A DNA stretch of 64,000 nucleotides from Lactobacillus acidophilus (GTDB lineage Bacteria; Bacillota; Bacilli; Lactobacillales; Lactobacillaceae), in the NCBI RefSeq assembly GCF_034298135.1, contig NZ_CP139575.1:1488001-1552000 (forward strand), written 5' to 3'. Shown here one piece after another: positions 18,814 to 29,744 of this stretch. Each line of letters begins with the position of its first letter. Position 1 is the first letter of the stretch. Made by a program: the position numbers and the translations under genes. The notes beneath the pieces were generated by a model that saw nothing but the letters and a program-made list of their open reading frames with translations, made no database searches and was not told where the DNA came from.

Positions 18814-19344
18814 TTACTTACCAGTCTTACCTTCCTTACGACGTACGTATTCATCAACATAACGAATACCCTTACCCTTATAAGGTTCTGGTGGACGTAC
18901 GGCGCGGATTTCAGCTGCAAATTGACCTACATCTTGCTTTGAAACACCTTCAACTTCTACATCAGTTGCTGAAGTTGCCTTTACAGAAACACCTTCTGGT
19001 GCAGTCAATACAACTGGGTGTGAGTAACCAACATTTAAAGTAATCTTATTACCTTGTGCTTGTGCACGGTAACCAACACCGATTAACTTCAAAGTCTTCT
19101 TGTAACCATTAAGTACACCTTCGATCATTGAAGCTAAGTTAGCTCTTTCAGTACCGTGAAGTGCTTTGTCACTTTCACTTGAACGTGAAAAGTTAATTTC
19201 GCCATCATTTTGTTCAAAAGTGATCTTTGGATCAAAGTATCTAGTTAATTCACCCTTAGGGCCCTTAACAGTAATATTGTCACCTTCCTTGGTAACAGTG
19301 ACACTGTCAGGGACTTCAATAGTCTTTAAACCAATACGGCTCAT
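18814..19344 (-). CDS. rplF: 50S ribosomal protein L6
   Basis: 176 residues, two tandem alpha/beta repeats; [15 protein letters not shown] at the start and the C-terminal signature [17 protein letters not shown]. Lies near the sarcin-ricin loop and the factor-binding site. Confidence 0.97.
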   Translation of the reverse strand: MSRIGLKTIEVPDSVTVTKEGDNITVKGPKGELTRYFDPKITFEQNDGEINFSRSSESDKALHGTERANLASMIEGVLNGYKKTLKLIGVGYRAQAQGNKITLNVGYSHPVVLTAPEGVSVKATSATDVEVEGVSKQDVGQFAAEIRAVRPPEPYKGKGIRYVDEYVRRKEGKTGK

Positions 19345-19368
19345 TGATTGTTCTCCTTTCTGTCAGTA

Positions 19369-19767
19369 TTACCAAACGTAGGCAACTACTTCGCCGCCAA
19401 CGTTCTTTTGTCTTGCTTCCTTATCGGTAATAACACCAGCAGAAGTAGAAACGATGGCAATGCCTAAACCATTGAGAACTTTAGGTAAGTCTTCAGCACT
19501 TACGTAATTTCTAAGACCAGGCTTAGAAATACGCTTCAAACCTGAAATGACACGTTCTCCATTTGGACCATATTTCAAGAATACTTTGATAACACCTTGC
19601 TTGTTATCATCTGCAACTTCGTAATCACGGATGAAACCTTCGCGCTTCAAAATTTCTGAAATAGACTTTTTAATGTTTGATGCAGGAATTTCAACTGAAT
19701 CATGCTTTGCCATGTTGGCATTTCTGATTCTAGTCAAGTAATCTGCGATTGGATCTGTCATGACCAT
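19369..19767 (-). CDS. rpsH: 30S ribosomal protein S8
   Basis: 132 residues; [15 protein letters not shown] and the C-terminal [19 protein letters not shown] are diagnostic. Binds helix 21 of 16S rRNA. GGAGG lies 10 nt before the first ATG; a second ATG two codons on is possible as start. Confidence 0.97.
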   Translation of the reverse strand: MVMTDPIADYLTRIRNANMAKHDSVEIPASNIKKSISEILKREGFIRDYEVADDNKQGVIKVFLKYGPNGERVISGLKRISKPGLRNYVSAEDLPKVLNGLGIAIVSTSAGVITDKEARQKNVGGEVVAYVW

Positions 19768-19792
19768 TTAAGCTTATCCTCCTAACCGTATA

Positions 19793-19978
19793 CTACCAAC
19801 TAGCCTTTTTAAGACCAGGAATTTGACCCTTGTGTGCTAATTCCTTTAAGCAAATACGGCATAAACCAAATTTACGGTATACGGAATGTGGACGACCACA
19901 TCTCTCGCAACGTGTATATTCGCGTGAAGAGAACTTAGCAGGACGACGATTTCTAATTTTTTGTGATGTTTTAGCCAT
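19793..19978 (-). CDS. rpsN: 30S ribosomal protein S14, type Z (zinc-binding)
   Basis: 61 residues with Cys24, Cys27, Cys40 and Cys43 in [20 protein letters not shown], the zinc-containing short form (also called rpsZ). In many Firmicutes a longer zinc-free paralogue sits elsewhere and replaces it under zinc limitation; none is in this window. Confidence 0.97.
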   Translation of the reverse strand: MAKTSQKIRNRRPAKFSSREYTRCERCGRPHSVYRKFGLCRICLKELAHKGQIPGLKKASW

Positions 19979-19990
19979 TAATGTCCTCCA

Positions 19991-20533
19991 CTATCTTGCA
20001 AACGGCATACCGAATTGACTTAAAAGTTCACGAGCTTCTTCATCAGTATCGGCAGTAGTTACGATAACAATGTCTAACCCTCTAGTACGGTTAACCTTAT
20101 CAAAATCAATTTCTGGGAAAATTAATTGTTCCTTAATACCCAAAGTGTAATTACCGCGACCATCAAATGAACGAGTTGATACACCACGGAAGTCACGAAC
20201 ACGTGGAAGAGAAACATTGATTAACTTGTACAAGAAGTCGTACATTCTGTCGCCTCTAAGAGTAACCTTAGCACCGATAGACATACCTTCACGTAAACGG
20301 AAGTTAGCGATTGACTTCTTAGCCTTAGTAATCAAAGGCTTTTGGCCTGAAATCAAAGTTAATTCTTCAACAGCTTCGTCCAAGTTCTTGGCATTTGATA
20401 CTGCATCACCAACACCCATGTTTAAAACGATCTTATCGATCTTAGGAATTTGCATTGATGAAGTGTAGTTAAACTTTTCCTTTAAAGCAGGAGCTACTGT
20501 TTCTTTGTATTCTTCAGCTAAATAACTTGCCAT
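19991..20533 (-). CDS. rplE: 50S ribosomal protein L5
   Basis: 180 residues, with [23 protein letters not shown]-type loop [15 protein letters not shown] and the C-terminal [20 protein letters not shown]. Binds 5S rRNA and contacts P-site tRNA. Confidence 0.97.
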   Translation of the reverse strand: MASYLAEEYKETVAPALKEKFNYTSSMQIPKIDKIVLNMGVGDAVSNAKNLDEAVEELTLISGQKPLITKAKKSIANFRLREGMSIGAKVTLRGDRMYDFLYKLINVSLPRVRDFRGVSTRSFDGRGNYTLGIKEQLIFPEIDFDKVNRTRGLDIVIVTTADTDEEARELLSQFGMPFAR

Positions 20534-20547
20534 TTGTGTCCTCCCTT

Positions 20548-20781
20548 CTACTTATCTTCTTTTTTACTAATTACTTTAACATTTGATGCATGAATTGAAC
20601 CTTCTGATTCAACTACACCACCATTGGCATTGGTTTGTGAAGGCTTTTGGTGCTTCTTAATCTTATTAACGCCCTTAACAACTACGCGGTTTTTCTTAAC
20701 GTTAACAGAAAGAACAGTACCTTCCTTACCTTTGTCTTTTCCGGCAATAACTTTAACTTTGTCACCAGTTTTAACGAACAT
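20548..20781 (-). CDS. rplX: 50S ribosomal protein L24
   Basis: 77 residues, shorter than the roughly 100-residue forms of other bacteria, as I recall for lactobacilli. KOW motif [17 protein letters not shown] at residues 7-23. One of the two assembly initiators of the 50S. Confidence 0.96.
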   Translation of the reverse strand: MFVKTGDKVKVIAGKDKGKEGTVLSVNVKKNRVVVKGVNKIKKHQKPSQTNANGGVVESEGSIHASNVKVISKKEDK

Positions 20782-20800
20782 CAGTGCACCTCACTATCAA

Positions 20801-21169
20801 TTATAAGACTTCAGGAGCAAGAGAGACGATCTTCATAAAGTCGTTCTCACGTAACTCACGTGCAACTGGCCCAAAGATACGAGTACCACGTGGGCTCTTA
20901 TCTGCGTTAATAATTACGCCAGCATTTTCGTCGAATTTAATGTATGAACCATCTTCACGACGTGCACCTGACTTTGTTCTAACAATTACAGCTTTAACAA
21001 CGTCGCCTTTTTTGACAACGCCACCTGGTGTTGCTTGCTTAACAGTACATACTACGATGTCACCAATGTTACCAGTCTTACGCTTTGATCCACCTAAGAC
21101 TCTAATAACTAAAAGCTCTCTGGCACCAGAGTTATCAGCAACCTTTAAACGGGATTCGTTTTGAATCAC
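20801..21169 (-). CDS. rplN: 50S ribosomal protein L14
   Basis: 122 residues: [20 protein letters not shown], the conserved [17 protein letters not shown] and [16 protein letters not shown]. Forms an intersubunit bridge and is the docking site of RsfS. Confidence 0.97.
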   Translation of the reverse strand: MIQNESRLKVADNSGARELLVIRVLGGSKRKTGNIGDIVVCTVKQATPGGVVKKGDVVKAVIVRTKSGARREDGSYIKFDENAGVIINADKSPRGTRIFGPVARELRENDFMKIVSLAPEVL

Positions 21170-21200
21170 TGTATAATCCTCCCCTCACTAAATCCGCAAA

Positions 21201-21467
21201 TTAAACAGATTTCTTAACAATCTTTACTAAACGGAAGCGCTTCTTACGAGATAATGGACGGGTTTCCATGATACGTACAGTATCGCCAACTTTAGCTTCA
21301 TTATTTTCGTCTTGTGCGTAGTATTTCTTTGAATATCTAAAACGCTTGTTGTAAACAGGGTGGTTCTTGTAAGTATCAACAACAACTGTAATAGTCTTGT
21401 CCATCTTATCAGAAACTACACGACCTTGGTATACGTGACGACGATTTCTTTCGTTTGTTTCGCTCAA
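21201..21467 (-). CDS. rpsQ: 30S ribosomal protein S17
   Basis: 88 residues with [20 protein letters not shown] opening ([19 protein letters not shown]) and [20 protein letters not shown]. An OB-fold primary 16S rRNA binder. Confidence 0.97.
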   Translation of the reverse strand: MSETNERNRRHVYQGRVVSDKMDKTITVVVDTYKNHPVYNKRFRYSKKYYAQDENNEAKVGDTVRIMETRPLSRKKRFRLVKIVKKSV

Positions 21468-21485
21468 GTTAATAGCTCCCTTCCA

Positions 21486-21683
21486 TTAATTGTTTTCTAA
21501 CGCTTTTTCGCTCAGAATAGTTTTAATTCTGGCGATATTCTTGCGGACTTTGCTCAAGCGAGCGGTATTTTCTAATTGACCCGTTGCTTGTTGGAAACGC
21601 AAATTAAAGAGTTCTTCTTTGTATTGCTTTTCTTTTTCTAACATTTCATCAGTGGTTAATGCTCTGATATCTTTAGCCTTCAT
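21486..21683 (-). CDS. rpmC: 50S ribosomal protein L29
   Basis: 65 residues, two helices: [14 protein letters not shown] and [19 protein letters not shown] place the start at ATG 21683, inside the last codons of rplP and 7 nt after an AGGTGG site; an in-frame GTG at 21695 would add four unusual residues. Located at the polypeptide exit, part of the SRP/trigger-factor site. Confidence 0.96.
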   Translation of the reverse strand: MKAKDIRALTTDEMLEKEKQYKEELFNLRFQQATGQLENTARLSKVRKNIARIKTILSEKALENN

Positions 21684-22113
21684 TAGATTCGCCACCTACT
21701 TCCGAACTTCTAGTTACAAACTTAGTCTTAATTGGTAACTTAGTTGAAGCAAGTCTTAAAGCTTCACGAGCAACTTCTTCAGAAACGCCACCAATTTCAA
21801 ATAAAATCTTTTCTCTCTTAACTACAGCTACCCAACCTGCAGGTGCACCTTTACCAGAACCCATACGTACACCTACACCTTTAGCAGTGTATGACTTTTG
21901 AGGGAAAATTCTAATCCAAACTTTACCGCCACGCTTCATGTAACGTGTCATAGCAACACGAGCAGCTTCGATTTGACGGTTAGTAATCCAATGTGATTCG
22001 AGGGCTTCAAGACCATATTCACCAAAGGCAATATATTTACCACCTTTAGCAGCACCACGCATCTTACCACGGAATTCACGACGGTGTTTTACTCGTTTTG
22101 GTACTAAAGGCAT
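21673..22113 (-). CDS. rplP: 50S ribosomal protein L16
   Basis: 146 residues: [40 protein letters not shown] and [19 protein letters not shown]. Helps position A-site tRNA. Its ATG overlaps the rpsC stop by one base and its end overlaps the rpmC start. Confidence 0.97.
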   Translation of the reverse strand: MPLVPKRVKHRREFRGKMRGAAKGGKYIAFGEYGLEALESHWITNRQIEAARVAMTRYMKRGGKVWIRIFPQKSYTAKGVGVRMGSGKGAPAGWVAVVKREKILFEIGGVSEEVAREALRLASTKLPIKTKFVTRSSEVGGESNEG

Positions 22114-22787
22114 TATCTATTTCCTCCCTTCGCTGGCTTTGAAGCTGGCTTGTTCTTACGAGTAGGTAAGATTTCACCACGGTTGATCCAAACTTGAACA
22201 CCAATTTCACCATAAGTAGTGAAAGCATTTACCCAAGCATAATCAATATCAGCTCTCAAAGTTTGTAATGGAACACGTCCTTCAGTGTGCCATTCTCTTC
22301 TTGCCATGTCGGCACCGTTCAAACGACCTGAAGTTTGAACCTTAATACCCTTGGCACCAGCGCGCATAGCTCTTTGAGTAGCTTGACGCATAGCACGTCT
22401 GAAAGCAATACGAGCTTCAAGTTGACGAGCAATACTATCTGCTACCAATTCAGCATCAAGATCTGGCTTCTTAATTTCAACAATATTAATGTGAACTTGC
22501 TTACCAGTTAAAGCATTTAATTGTTTTCTTAAAGCTTCAACTTCAGAACCACCTTTACCAATTACCATACCTGGCTTAGCAGTATGAATTGAGATATTAA
22601 TTCTGTTGGCTGCACGTTCAATTTCAACAGTAGATACTGAAGCATCCTTCAATTTTTCTGAGATAAATTTTCTAATTTGAAGGTCTTCTTTTAAAGTTTC
22701 CTTGTATCCTTTGTCAGCATACCATTTTGATTCCCAGTCACGGATGACACCGAGACGAAAACCGTTTGGGTTAATCTTTTGACCCAT
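22113..22787 (-). CDS. rpsC: 30S ribosomal protein S3
   Basis: 224 residues: N-terminal [20 protein letters not shown], a KH domain with [18 protein letters not shown] (about residue 77), and the C-terminal domain with [18 protein letters not shown]. With S4 and S5 it lines the mRNA entry tunnel. Confidence 0.97.
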   Translation of the reverse strand: MGQKINPNGFRLGVIRDWESKWYADKGYKETLKEDLQIRKFISEKLKDASVSTVEIERAANRINISIHTAKPGMVIGKGGSEVEALRKQLNALTGKQVHINIVEIKKPDLDAELVADSIARQLEARIAFRRAMRQATQRAMRAGAKGIKVQTSGRLNGADMARREWHTEGRVPLQTLRADIDYAWVNAFTTYGEIGVQVWINRGEILPTRKNKPASKPAKGGNR

Positions 22788-22800
22788 TAATATACCTCCC

Positions 22801-23154
22801 TTAATCGTTCTTTTCTGAAACTACTACAACTACGTGACTAGTTCTCTTGTTAATTGGAGAAGCCATCCCCTTAGCACGTGGACGGAATCTCTTCAAAGTT
22901 GCACCTTCATTTACGTAAGCTTCTGATACGTAAAGATTTGCACTTTCAAGATCGTAGTTGTGTTCTGCGTTAGCAATAGCTGAACGTAAAACCTTTTCAA
23001 CGATTGGGGAAGCAGCTCTAGGCGTAAATTCTAAGATTGCTAATGCTTCAGCAACGCTCTTACCACGAATTAAGTCAATGACCAAACGAGCTTTTCTTGG
23101 AGCGATGCGAACAGTTCTTGCTTCAGCCTTAGCTGAACTAATTTGTTCTGCCAT
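22801..23154 (-). CDS. rplV: 50S ribosomal protein L22
   Basis: 117 residues; [17 protein letters not shown] and the beta-hairpin [19 protein letters not shown] that lines the exit tunnel, a known macrolide-response site. Confidence 0.97.
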
Positions 23155-23172
23155 TTAGATGTTCTCCTTCCT

Positions 23173-23457
23173 CTAAGATTGTGATGTTGCTTTGTCATCA
23201 GTGGATTTGTGTCCATGGAAAGTTCTTGTTGGAACAAATTCACCTAACTTGTGACCAACCATGTCTTCAGTAATATATACTGGAACATGTTTTCTACCAT
23301 CGTAAACAGCTATAGTCAAACCAACAAAGGAAGGGAAAATAGTTGAACGACGTGACCAAGTTTTAATAACTTGCTTCTTATCTGCATCTGCTTGTGCATC
23401 AACCTTCTTTAACAATGACGCATCAGCAAAAGGACCTTTTTTAATACTACGGCTCAT
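23173..23457 (-). CDS. rpsS: 30S ribosomal protein S19
   Basis: 94 residues: [40 protein letters not shown] and [18 protein letters not shown] 30S head protein partnering S13. Confidence 0.97.
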   Translation of the reverse strand: MSRSIKKGPFADASLLKKVDAQADADKKQVIKTWSRRSTIFPSFVGLTIAVYDGRKHVPVYITEDMVGHKLGEFVPTRTFHGHKSTDDKATSQS

Positions 23458-23475
23458 TAATTAACCCTCCTTCTA

Positions 23476-24312
23476 TTACTTGCTACCCTTACGGTGACGA
23501 ATGATTAACTTCTCGCTAGCCTTCTTGACATCTCTAGTCTTAATACCACGAGCCTTCTTACCCCATGGAGTCATAGGTTGTGGACGACCAACTGGAGCCT
23601 TACCTTCACCACCACCATGTGGGTGATCGTTAGGGTTCATTACAGAACCACGTGATTGTGGACGCTTGCCTAACCAACGCTTACGACCAGCTTTACCTAA
23701 TTGAATTAATGAATGTTGTTCATTACCAACAACACCAATAGTAGCACGGCATGATGACAAAATCTTACGTACTTCACCACTTTGTAATCTTACTAAAGTG
23801 TAGTTACCATCAAAACCTAAAACTTGAGCTGAAGCACCAGCACTTCTTACAAGTTGACCACCCTTACCTGGCTTTAATTCAATATTGTGAATTGAAGTAC
23901 CTGTTGGGATGTTCTTTAATGCTAAAGCGTTACCTGGCTTAATGTCAACTGAATCGCCTGATTCAACAATATCGCCAACTTTTAAGCCCTTTGGTGCTAA
24001 GATATAAGCTTTAATACCATCAGTATAGTGAAGCAAAGCAATGTTAGCAGTTCTGTTTGGATCGTATTCGATAGCATTTACAACTGCTTTTACATTATCC
24101 TTATTACGCTTAAAGTCGATGATACGGTATTTTTGTTTGTGACCACCACCACGGTGTCTTACAGTGATACGACCATATGAGTTACGACCTGCAGTATGTG
24201 ATTGTGATTCAAGTAAAGTCTTTTCAGGCTTTGTCTTGGTAATCTCAGCAAAGTCGGAAGAAGTCATATGACGACGACCATTCGTGGTTGGCTTGTAAAT
24301 CTTAATAGCCAA
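23476..24312 (-). CDS. rplB: 50S ribosomal protein L2
   Basis: 278 residues. [19 protein letters not shown] near the N-terminus, the SH3-like middle region, and [20 protein letters not shown] with the conserved His near the peptidyl-transferase centre. Needed for subunit association. Confidence 0.98.
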   Translation of the reverse strand: MAIKIYKPTTNGRRHMTSSDFAEITKTKPEKTLLESQSHTAGRNSYGRITVRHRGGGHKQKYRIIDFKRNKDNVKAVVNAIEYDPNRTANIALLHYTDGIKAYILAPKGLKVGDIVESGDSVDIKPGNALALKNIPTGTSIHNIELKPGKGGQLVRSAGASAQVLGFDGNYTLVRLQSGEVRKILSSCRATIGVVGNEQHSLIQLGKAGRKRWLGKRPQSRGSVMNPNDHPHGGGEGKAPVGRPQPMTPWGKKARGIKTRDVKKASEKLIIRHRKGSK

Positions 24313-24327
24313 TTGACTGACCTCCTA

Positions 24328-24630
24328 TTACTTGTTGTCTTCTGTATTTTCTTGGAAAATCTTGATGTCGTTTGAATCGTCAATTAAAGCAACAATAGCT
24401 TTTCTACGACGAGCAGTCTTACCAGTGTAACGACCTACTCGCTTGTCCTTGCCGCGAACGTTCATAATATTAACGCTCTTTACTTTAACATCGAAGATTT
24501 CTTCAACAGCATTGCGAACTTGTGTCTTGGTTGCAGTTAAAAGCACGTCGAATGTGTACTTCTTATCATCCATTAAGTTCGTGGACTTTTCAGTAATGAC
24601 AGGTCTTAAAATAATATCGCGTGCGTCCAT
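24328..24630 (-). CDS. rplW: 50S ribosomal protein L23
   Basis: 100 residues, with [20 protein letters not shown] and [20 protein letters not shown]. Sits at the tunnel exit and docks trigger factor and SRP. Its start overlaps the rplD stop by one base. Confidence 0.97.
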   Translation of the reverse strand: MDARDIILRPVITEKSTNLMDDKKYTFDVLLTATKTQVRNAVEEIFDVKVKSVNIMNVRGKDKRVGRYTGKTARRRKAIVALIDDSNDIKIFQENTEDNK

Positions 24631-25247
24631 TAAGCCAAAACCTCCTCGATCTTCTTAACAGCATCTTGAGTCAAGATTAACTTGCCGTAGTTAACAGCAT
24701 CTTCAACATTTAAACCATTAACTGGAACAACCTTAACCTTAGCTAAGTTTCTTGCGGAAAGTTGTACATTGTTATCATCTGAAACAATTAAAACCTTACC
24801 GTCAGCATTCAAGCTGTTTAACATTGATACTAATTCCTTAGTCTTAGGAGCTGACATAGTCAACTTATCTAAAACGATTAAATCATTGTCAATCAACTTT
24901 TGGGAAAGAACTGACTTAATAGCCAAACGACGTTGCTTTCTTGGCATAGTGTATGCATATGAACGTGGAGTTGGGCCAAATACTGTACCACCACCACGCC
25001 ATTGTGGAGCTCTGATAGAACCTTGACGAGCACGACCAGTACCCTTTTGTCTCCAAGGCTTCTTACCACCGCCGCGAACAGCAGATCTATTCTTAACCTT
25101 TGAAGTACCTTGACGCTTGCCGGCTCTTTGTCTAATGATTGCTTCAAAAACAACATTATCATTAGGTTCAATACCAAAAACTTTATCGTTTAAAGTAACT
25201 TCACCAGAGTCTTTACCGTTTTGATCCATAACTTTTAAATTAGCCAT
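24630..25247 (-). CDS. rplD: 50S ribosomal protein L4
   Basis: 205 residues; the extended loop [18 protein letters not shown] reaches the exit tunnel, followed by [18 protein letters not shown]. In enterobacteria L4 also represses the S10 operon; whether it acts on the structured leader here is unknown. Confidence 0.97.
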   Translation of the reverse strand: MANLKVMDQNGKDSGEVTLNDKVFGIEPNDNVVFEAIIRQRAGKRQGTSKVKNRSAVRGGGKKPWRQKGTGRARQGSIRAPQWRGGGTVFGPTPRSYAYTMPRKQRRLAIKSVLSQKLIDNDLIVLDKLTMSAPKTKELVSMLNSLNADGKVLIVSDDNNVQLSARNLAKVKVVPVNGLNVEDAVNYGKLILTQDAVKKIEEVLA

Positions 25248-25261
25248 TCTAGTCCTCCTTC

Positions 25262-25900
25262 CTATTTATCAGCCTTAACAGCTTTAGAAGCAGTCTTAAC
25301 AACGATTAATGAGTTCTTAGCACCAGGAACATTACCCTTGATCATCAATACGTTCTTATCTGCAACAACTTTTTCAATTACTAAGTTTTCAATGGTAACT
25401 TTCTTTACACCCATGTGACCTGGCAAACGCTTGCCCTTTGGTACACGGTTAATGATTGAACCCATTGAACCAGGAATTCTGTGGTATCTTGAACCGTGAG
25501 TTTCTGGTCCTCTTGATTGGCCCCAACGCTTAATGTTACCTTGGTATCCATGACCTCTTGAAGTACCAGTAACGTTTACAACGTCACCTTCCTTGAATGT
25601 ATCCACAGTAACTTCTGAGCCGACTTCATAGTCCTTAAGCTCAACACCGCGGATTTCCCGAATGAAGCGCTTAGGTGAAGTCTTTGCTTTATCAGCATGA
25701 CCTTTTTCTGGTTTGTTGCTCAAAACTTCACGTTTGTCTTGGTAACCTAATTGAACTGCTTCGTAACCGTCTGATTCAACAGTCTTAACTTGCATAACAA
25801 CGTTAGGAGTTGCTTCAACAACAGTTACAGGAACAAGGATACCATCTTTAGTAAAGATTTGAGTCATACCAACTTTTCTTCCTAAGATTCCTTTGGTCAT
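25262..25900 (-). CDS. rplC: 50S ribosomal protein L3
   Basis: 212 residues: [18 protein letters not shown], the long loop with [14 protein letters not shown] (the region near the peptidyl-transferase centre), and [15 protein letters not shown]. Early assembly protein of the 50S. Confidence 0.97.
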   Translation of the reverse strand: MTKGILGRKVGMTQIFTKDGILVPVTVVEATPNVVMQVKTVESDGYEAVQLGYQDKREVLSNKPEKGHADKAKTSPKRFIREIRGVELKDYEVGSEVTVDTFKEGDVVNVTGTSRGHGYQGNIKRWGQSRGPETHGSRYHRIPGSMGSIINRVPKGKRLPGHMGVKKVTIENLVIEKVVADKNVLMIKGNVPGAKNSLIVVKTASKAVKADK

Positions 25901-25923
25901 GATTACACCTCTTTCTATTTAAA

Positions 25924-26232
25924 TTACAATTTAATTTCGATGTCTACGCCACTTGGAAGATCAAGCTTCATTAATGAATCAACAGTCTTAGGTGTTGGAT
26001 TCAAAATATCAATTAAACGCTTGTGAGTACGCATTTCGAATTGTTCACGTGAGTCCTTGTTCTTGTGTGGTGAACGAAGAACAGTGAATAAAGTTCTTTC
26101 TGTTGGAAGAGGAACAGGACCTGAAATTTCAGCACCAGTTCTCTTTGCAGTAGCTACGATCTTAGCAGCTGATTCATCGAGAATACCATGTTCGTAAGAC
26201 TTAAGTCTAATACGAATTGTTTGACTTGCCAT
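25924..26232 (-). CDS. rpsJ: 30S ribosomal protein S10 (NusE)
   Basis: 102 residues: [38 protein letters not shown] and [18 protein letters not shown] 30S head protein that also binds NusB/NusG in antitermination. First gene of the S10-spc-alpha superoperon, behind AAGGAGG and a leader of about 155 nt. Confidence 0.98.
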
Positions 26233-26394
26233 TAAATTACCTCCTTAACGTCTTCTTTAAAAGATGACTCGCTCGGCAAAAATTCCCCGCACGCCACTGT
26301 GGCAATGCAGCCTGGCGTGCCGCAACCTTTTGCGTCAACGCTCTACAACAATATTACTCGCTTAGGGCGCAATCGCCCCTTAAGCACAAAGACT
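26233..26394 (-). promoter_or_regulatory. Structured 5' leader of the S10 operon
   Basis: From the likely transcription start near 26388 to rpsJ. Stems on the transcribed strand: GCTTA..GGGCG-ATTG-CGCCC-TAAGC (26360-26385), GCGT/ACGC (26332-26341) and GCACGCCA/TGGCGTGC (26289-26320) enclosing a smaller GGC/GCC stem. The region is far more GC-rich than other intergenic DNA here. It contains no open frame of note. It resembles an autoregulatory r-protein leader in form, but I do not recognise a described family. Confidence 0.55.
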
Positions 26395-26423
26395 ATTGTA
26401 CTTGGTATGTCCTTAAATATCAA
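26395..26423 (-). promoter_or_regulatory. Promoter of the S10-spc-alpha operon
   Basis: TTGATA (26418-26423), 17 bp, TACAAT (26395-26400) on the minus strand. The -10 region lies in a 17-nt block shared with the str operon promoter. Confidence 0.8.
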
Positions 26424-26455
26424 GGGTTACAATACTTTTTTGCTAAAAAATTTAT

Positions 26456-26496
26456 AAAAAAGAGTTATTGAAAAATTTTCAATAACTCTTTTTTTA
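26456..26496 (-). terminator. Intrinsic terminator of the str operon (after fusA)
   Basis: AAAAAGAGTTATTGAAAA pairs with TTTTCAATAACTCTTTTT with almost no loop, T tracts on both strands; it isolates fusA from the S10 promoter. Confidence 0.9.
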
Positions 26497-26551
26497 TATG
26501 TAATTGTTTTCAACTAAGCTGAAAATATTGTAAAAATATTTTTATTGAGAA

Positions 26552-28645
26552 TTATTCAGCGTCGCCGCCGCGTTTCTTAATAATATCAGCTTGAATTGAC
26601 TTAGGAGTTGGTGAGTAGTGATCAAATACCATAGTAAATGTACCACGACCTTGAGTTGATGAACGCAAAGTAGTTGCGTAACCAAACATTTCTGAAAGTG
26701 GAACAAATGAGTTAATAATCTTAGCACCAGCTCTGTCTTCCATACCTTCCATGGTACCACGACGAGCAGTGATTGAACCCATAACATCACCTAAGTATTC
26801 TTCTGGAGTAGTTACTTGAACCTTCATAATTGGTTCCAAGATAACTGCGCCAGCCTTTGAAGCAGCATTTCTCAATGCAAGTGAAGCAGCAACCTTAAAT
26901 GCAGCTTCTGATGAGTCAACTTCGTGGTAACTACCATCGTAAAGTTTAGCCTTAACATCGATCAATGGGTAACCAGCAAGAACACCATTCTTCATAGCTT
27001 CTTGTAAACCTTGGTCAACTGAAGGGATAAATTCACGAGGAACAACACCACCAACGATAGCGTCTTCGAATTCGTAGCCCTTACCTTCTTCATTAGGAGT
27101 AAAGTCAATCCATACATCACCGTATTGACCCTTACCACCTGATTGACGAACGAACTTACCTTGTGCTTTAGCTTCCTTAGTAAAGGTTTCACGGTAAGCA
27201 ACTTGTGGTTCACCAATCTTAGCTTCAACGTTAAATTCACGTCTCATACGTTCAACCATGATATCAAGGTGAAGTTCACCCATACCTGAAATCAAAGTTT
27301 GACCAGTTTCAGGATTAGTTTCTGCACGGAAAGTTGGGTCTTCTTCAGTAAGCTTTTGTAAAGCAACGTCCATCTTATCACGGTCAGCCTTTGATTTAGG
27401 TTCAACTGATACTTGGATAACTGGATCTGGAACTTGCAAACTTTCCAAAATAAGTGGATGATCTGGATCAGTTAATGAGTCACCAGTAGTGGTGTTCTTC
27501 AAACCAATAGCACCTGCAATATCACCTGAGAATACTTCTGGGATTTCAGTTCTTGAGTTAGCGTGCATTTGAAGCAAACGACCTACACGTTCACGTGAGT
27601 TCTTTGAAGCGTTCAATACGTATGAACCTGATTCAAGAGAACCAGTGTAAACACGGATGAAAGTCAAACGACCTACAAATGGGTCAGTAGCAATCTTAAA
27701 TGCAAGAGCTGCAAATGGCTTCTTATCGTCAGCCATAAGTTCAACTTCGTCACCAGTCTTAGGATCATGAGCAACATAAGGCTTAACATCAAGTGGTGAT
27801 GGCAAGTAATCAATAACACCATCAAGCATCATTTGAACACCCTTGTTCTTAAATGCTGAACCTGCGTATACTGGGAAGAATTCCAAGTTCAAAGTAGCTT
27901 TACGGATAGCAGCCTTCAATTCATCATTAGAAATTTCTTCACCGCCAAGATACTTTTCCATAATGTTGTCATCAACATCAGCAACAGCTTCAATCAATGC
28001 AGCACGACGCTTTTCAGCTTCTTCTTTGTATTCGTCAGGAACTGGAACAGTATCCCACTTAGAACCAAGCTTGTCTTCGTCATAAATATCAGCAACCATG
28101 TTGATCAAGTCAATAACACCTTCAAAAGTGTCTGCTGAACCAATTGGCATTTGAACAGCTTGAGCATTAGCGTTCAAACGTTCATGTAATGACTTAACTG
28201 ACTTGTCAAAGTCAGCACCGATCTTGTCCATCTTGTTAACAAAAACAATACGAGGAACACCGTAAGTTTCAGCTTGACGCCATACGTTTTCAGTTTGTGG
28301 TTCAACACCAGCTTGAGCATCAAGAACAGTTACGGCACCATCAAGAACACGAAGTGAACGTTCTACTTCGATAGTGAAGTCAACGTGTCCTGGGGTATCA
28401 ATAATGTTAATTCTGTAATCCTTCCATTGTGCAGTAGTAGCTGCGGAAGTAATAGTGATACCACGTTCCTTTTCTTCATCCATCCAGTCCATTTGTGAAT
28501 CACCTTCGTGAGTTTCACCAATTTTGTGGATCTTACCAGTGTAGTAAAGGATACGTTCAGTAGTAGTGGTCTTACCCGCATCGATGTGGGCCATAATACC
28601 AATATTACGTGTCTTTGCTAATGGAAATTCACGCTTGTTAGCCAT
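26552..28645 (-). CDS. fusA: Elongation factor G
   Basis: 697 residues, full length. GTPase motifs [15 protein letters not shown] (G1), the switch [17 protein letters not shown] (G3) and NKMDKIGAD (G4), then domains II-V with the domain IV segment [13 protein letters not shown]. Drives tRNA-mRNA translocation and, with RRF, ribosome recycling. Last gene of the str operon; tuf does not follow, as in other lactobacilli. Confidence 0.98.
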   Translation of the reverse strand: MANKREFPLAKTRNIGIMAHIDAGKTTTTERILYYTGKIHKIGETHEGDSQMDWMDEEKERGITITSAATTAQWKDYRINIIDTPGHVDFTIEVERSLRVLDGAVTVLDAQAGVEPQTENVWRQAETYGVPRIVFVNKMDKIGADFDKSVKSLHERLNANAQAVQMPIGSADTFEGVIDLINMVADIYDEDKLGSKWDTVPVPDEYKEEAEKRRAALIEAVADVDDNIMEKYLGGEEISNDELKAAIRKATLNLEFFPVYAGSAFKNKGVQMMLDGVIDYLPSPLDVKPYVAHDPKTGDEVELMADDKKPFAALAFKIATDPFVGRLTFIRVYTGSLESGSYVLNASKNSRERVGRLLQMHANSRTEIPEVFSGDIAGAIGLKNTTTGDSLTDPDHPLILESLQVPDPVIQVSVEPKSKADRDKMDVALQKLTEEDPTFRAETNPETGQTLISGMGELHLDIMVERMRREFNVEAKIGEPQVAYRETFTKEAKAQGKFVRQSGGKGQYGDVWIDFTPNEEGKGYEFEDAIVGGVVPREFIPSVDQGLQEAMKNGVLAGYPLIDVKAKLYDGSYHEVDSSEAAFKVAASLALRNAASKAGAVILEPIMKVQVTTPEEYLGDVMGSITARRGTMEGMEDRAGAKIINSFVPLSEMFGYATTLRSSTQGRGTFTMVFDHYSPTPKSIQADIIKKRGGDAE

Positions 28646-28678
28646 AAATTAGTCTCTCCTTAAATTAAAACGAACAAA

Positions 28679-29149
28679 TTAGAAGCGGTAGTGTGCAAAT
28701 GCACGGTTAGCTTCAGCCATACGGTGAACGTCTTCACGCTTCTTAACTGCTGAACCAGTGTTGTTTGAAGCATCAATGATTTCGTTAGCTAAACGTTCAT
28801 CCATAGTATGTTCGTTACGTAAACGAGCGTATGAAACAAGCCATCTTAAGCCTAAAGTAGTTCTTCTTTCAGGACGTACTTCTACTGGGATTTGGTAGTT
28901 TGAACCACCGATACGGCGAGCTCTAACTTCCAAAACTGGCATAACGTTGTTCATAGCTTCTTCAAATACATCAAGTGGTTCCTTACCAGTCTTGTCTTGA
29001 ACAATGTTGAAAGCATCGTAAAGGATTGAAGATGCCTTAGCTCTCTTACCATCGATCATTAAGTGGTTGATCAACTTAGTAACAAGCTTTGAGTTGTAAA
29101 CTGGATCTGCTAAAACGTCTCTCTTAGTTACGTGACCTTTTCTAGGCAT
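28679..29149 (-). CDS. rpsG: 30S ribosomal protein S7
   Basis: 156 residues: [38 protein letters not shown] and the C-terminal [20 protein letters not shown]. Initiates assembly of the 30S head. Between rpsL and fusA. Confidence 0.98.
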   Translation of the reverse strand: MPRKGHVTKRDVLADPVYNSKLVTKLINHLMIDGKRAKASSILYDAFNIVQDKTGKEPLDVFEEAMNNVMPVLEVRARRIGGSNYQIPVEVRPERRTTLGLRWLVSYARLRNEHTMDERLANEIIDASNNTGSAVKKREDVHRMAEANRAFAHYRF

Positions 29150-29164
29150 TATTTAACTCCTCCT

Positions 29165-29572
29165 TTAATCTTTCTTAGTACCGTACTTAGAACGGCTTTG
29201 CTTTCTGCCTTCAACACCAGCAGTATCAAGGGCACCACGAACGATATGGTAACGTACACCAGGAAGGTCCTTTACACGACCACCACGGATTAAAACAACT
29301 GAGTGTTCTTGCAAGTTGTGGCCTTCCCCTGGAATGTAAGCAGTAACTTCGATCAAGTTTGAAAGACGTACACGAGCGTACTTACGTAAAGCTGAGTTAG
29401 GCTTCTTTGGAGTCATGGTACCAACACGAGTTGCAACACCACGCATTTGTGGAGCTGGGTTGAATACTGATTCCTTCTTCATACTGTTGTAGCTGTAATT
29501 CAAAGCAGGTGATTTTGATTTAGTAACCTTTGAATGACGGCCTTTTCTTACCAATTGATTAATGGTTGGCAT
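29165..29572 (-). CDS. rpsL: 30S ribosomal protein S12
   Basis: 135 residues: [38 protein letters not shown] and [17 protein letters not shown], the last two being the decoding-centre loops where streptomycin resistance arises. Lys in TPKKPNS and in GRVKDLPG is the wild-type (sensitive) residue. First gene of the str operon. Confidence 0.98.
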   Translation of the reverse strand: MPTINQLVRKGRHSKVTKSKSPALNYSYNSMKKESVFNPAPQMRGVATRVGTMTPKKPNSALRKYARVRLSNLIEVTAYIPGEGHNLQEHSVVLIRGGRVKDLPGVRYHIVRGALDTAGVEGRKQSRSKYGTKKD

Positions 29573-29662
29573 TAATTTTTCCTCCTAAAAATACTATTTT
29601 GTTCACACATCCGGGAGTTTCTTTTTATACTCGCGAATAGACTGTTCAAAACATACAAAGAC

Positions 29663-29692
29663 TATTGTACTCGGTTTTTAATAGAAATCAAA
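29663..29692 (-). promoter_or_regulatory. Promoter of the str operon (rpsL-rpsG-fusA)
   Basis: On the minus strand TTGATT, 16 bp, TACAAT; with the -35 read as TTTGAT the spacing is 17. The -10 and following bases (AGTACAATAGTCTTTGT) are identical to those of the S10 promoter. About 90 nt of leader follow. Confidence 0.7.
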
Positions 29693-29744
29693 CTTTTTAA
29701 AAAGAATTTTTTGAATTTTGCGTAATAAACAATGAGGTGATTTT

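Noticed and set aside
24769..25026. Antisense frames inside the ribosomal block and in fusA and rpoC
   Set aside because: Their codon patterns are reflections of the biased sense codons; they lack ribosome sites and family resemblance.
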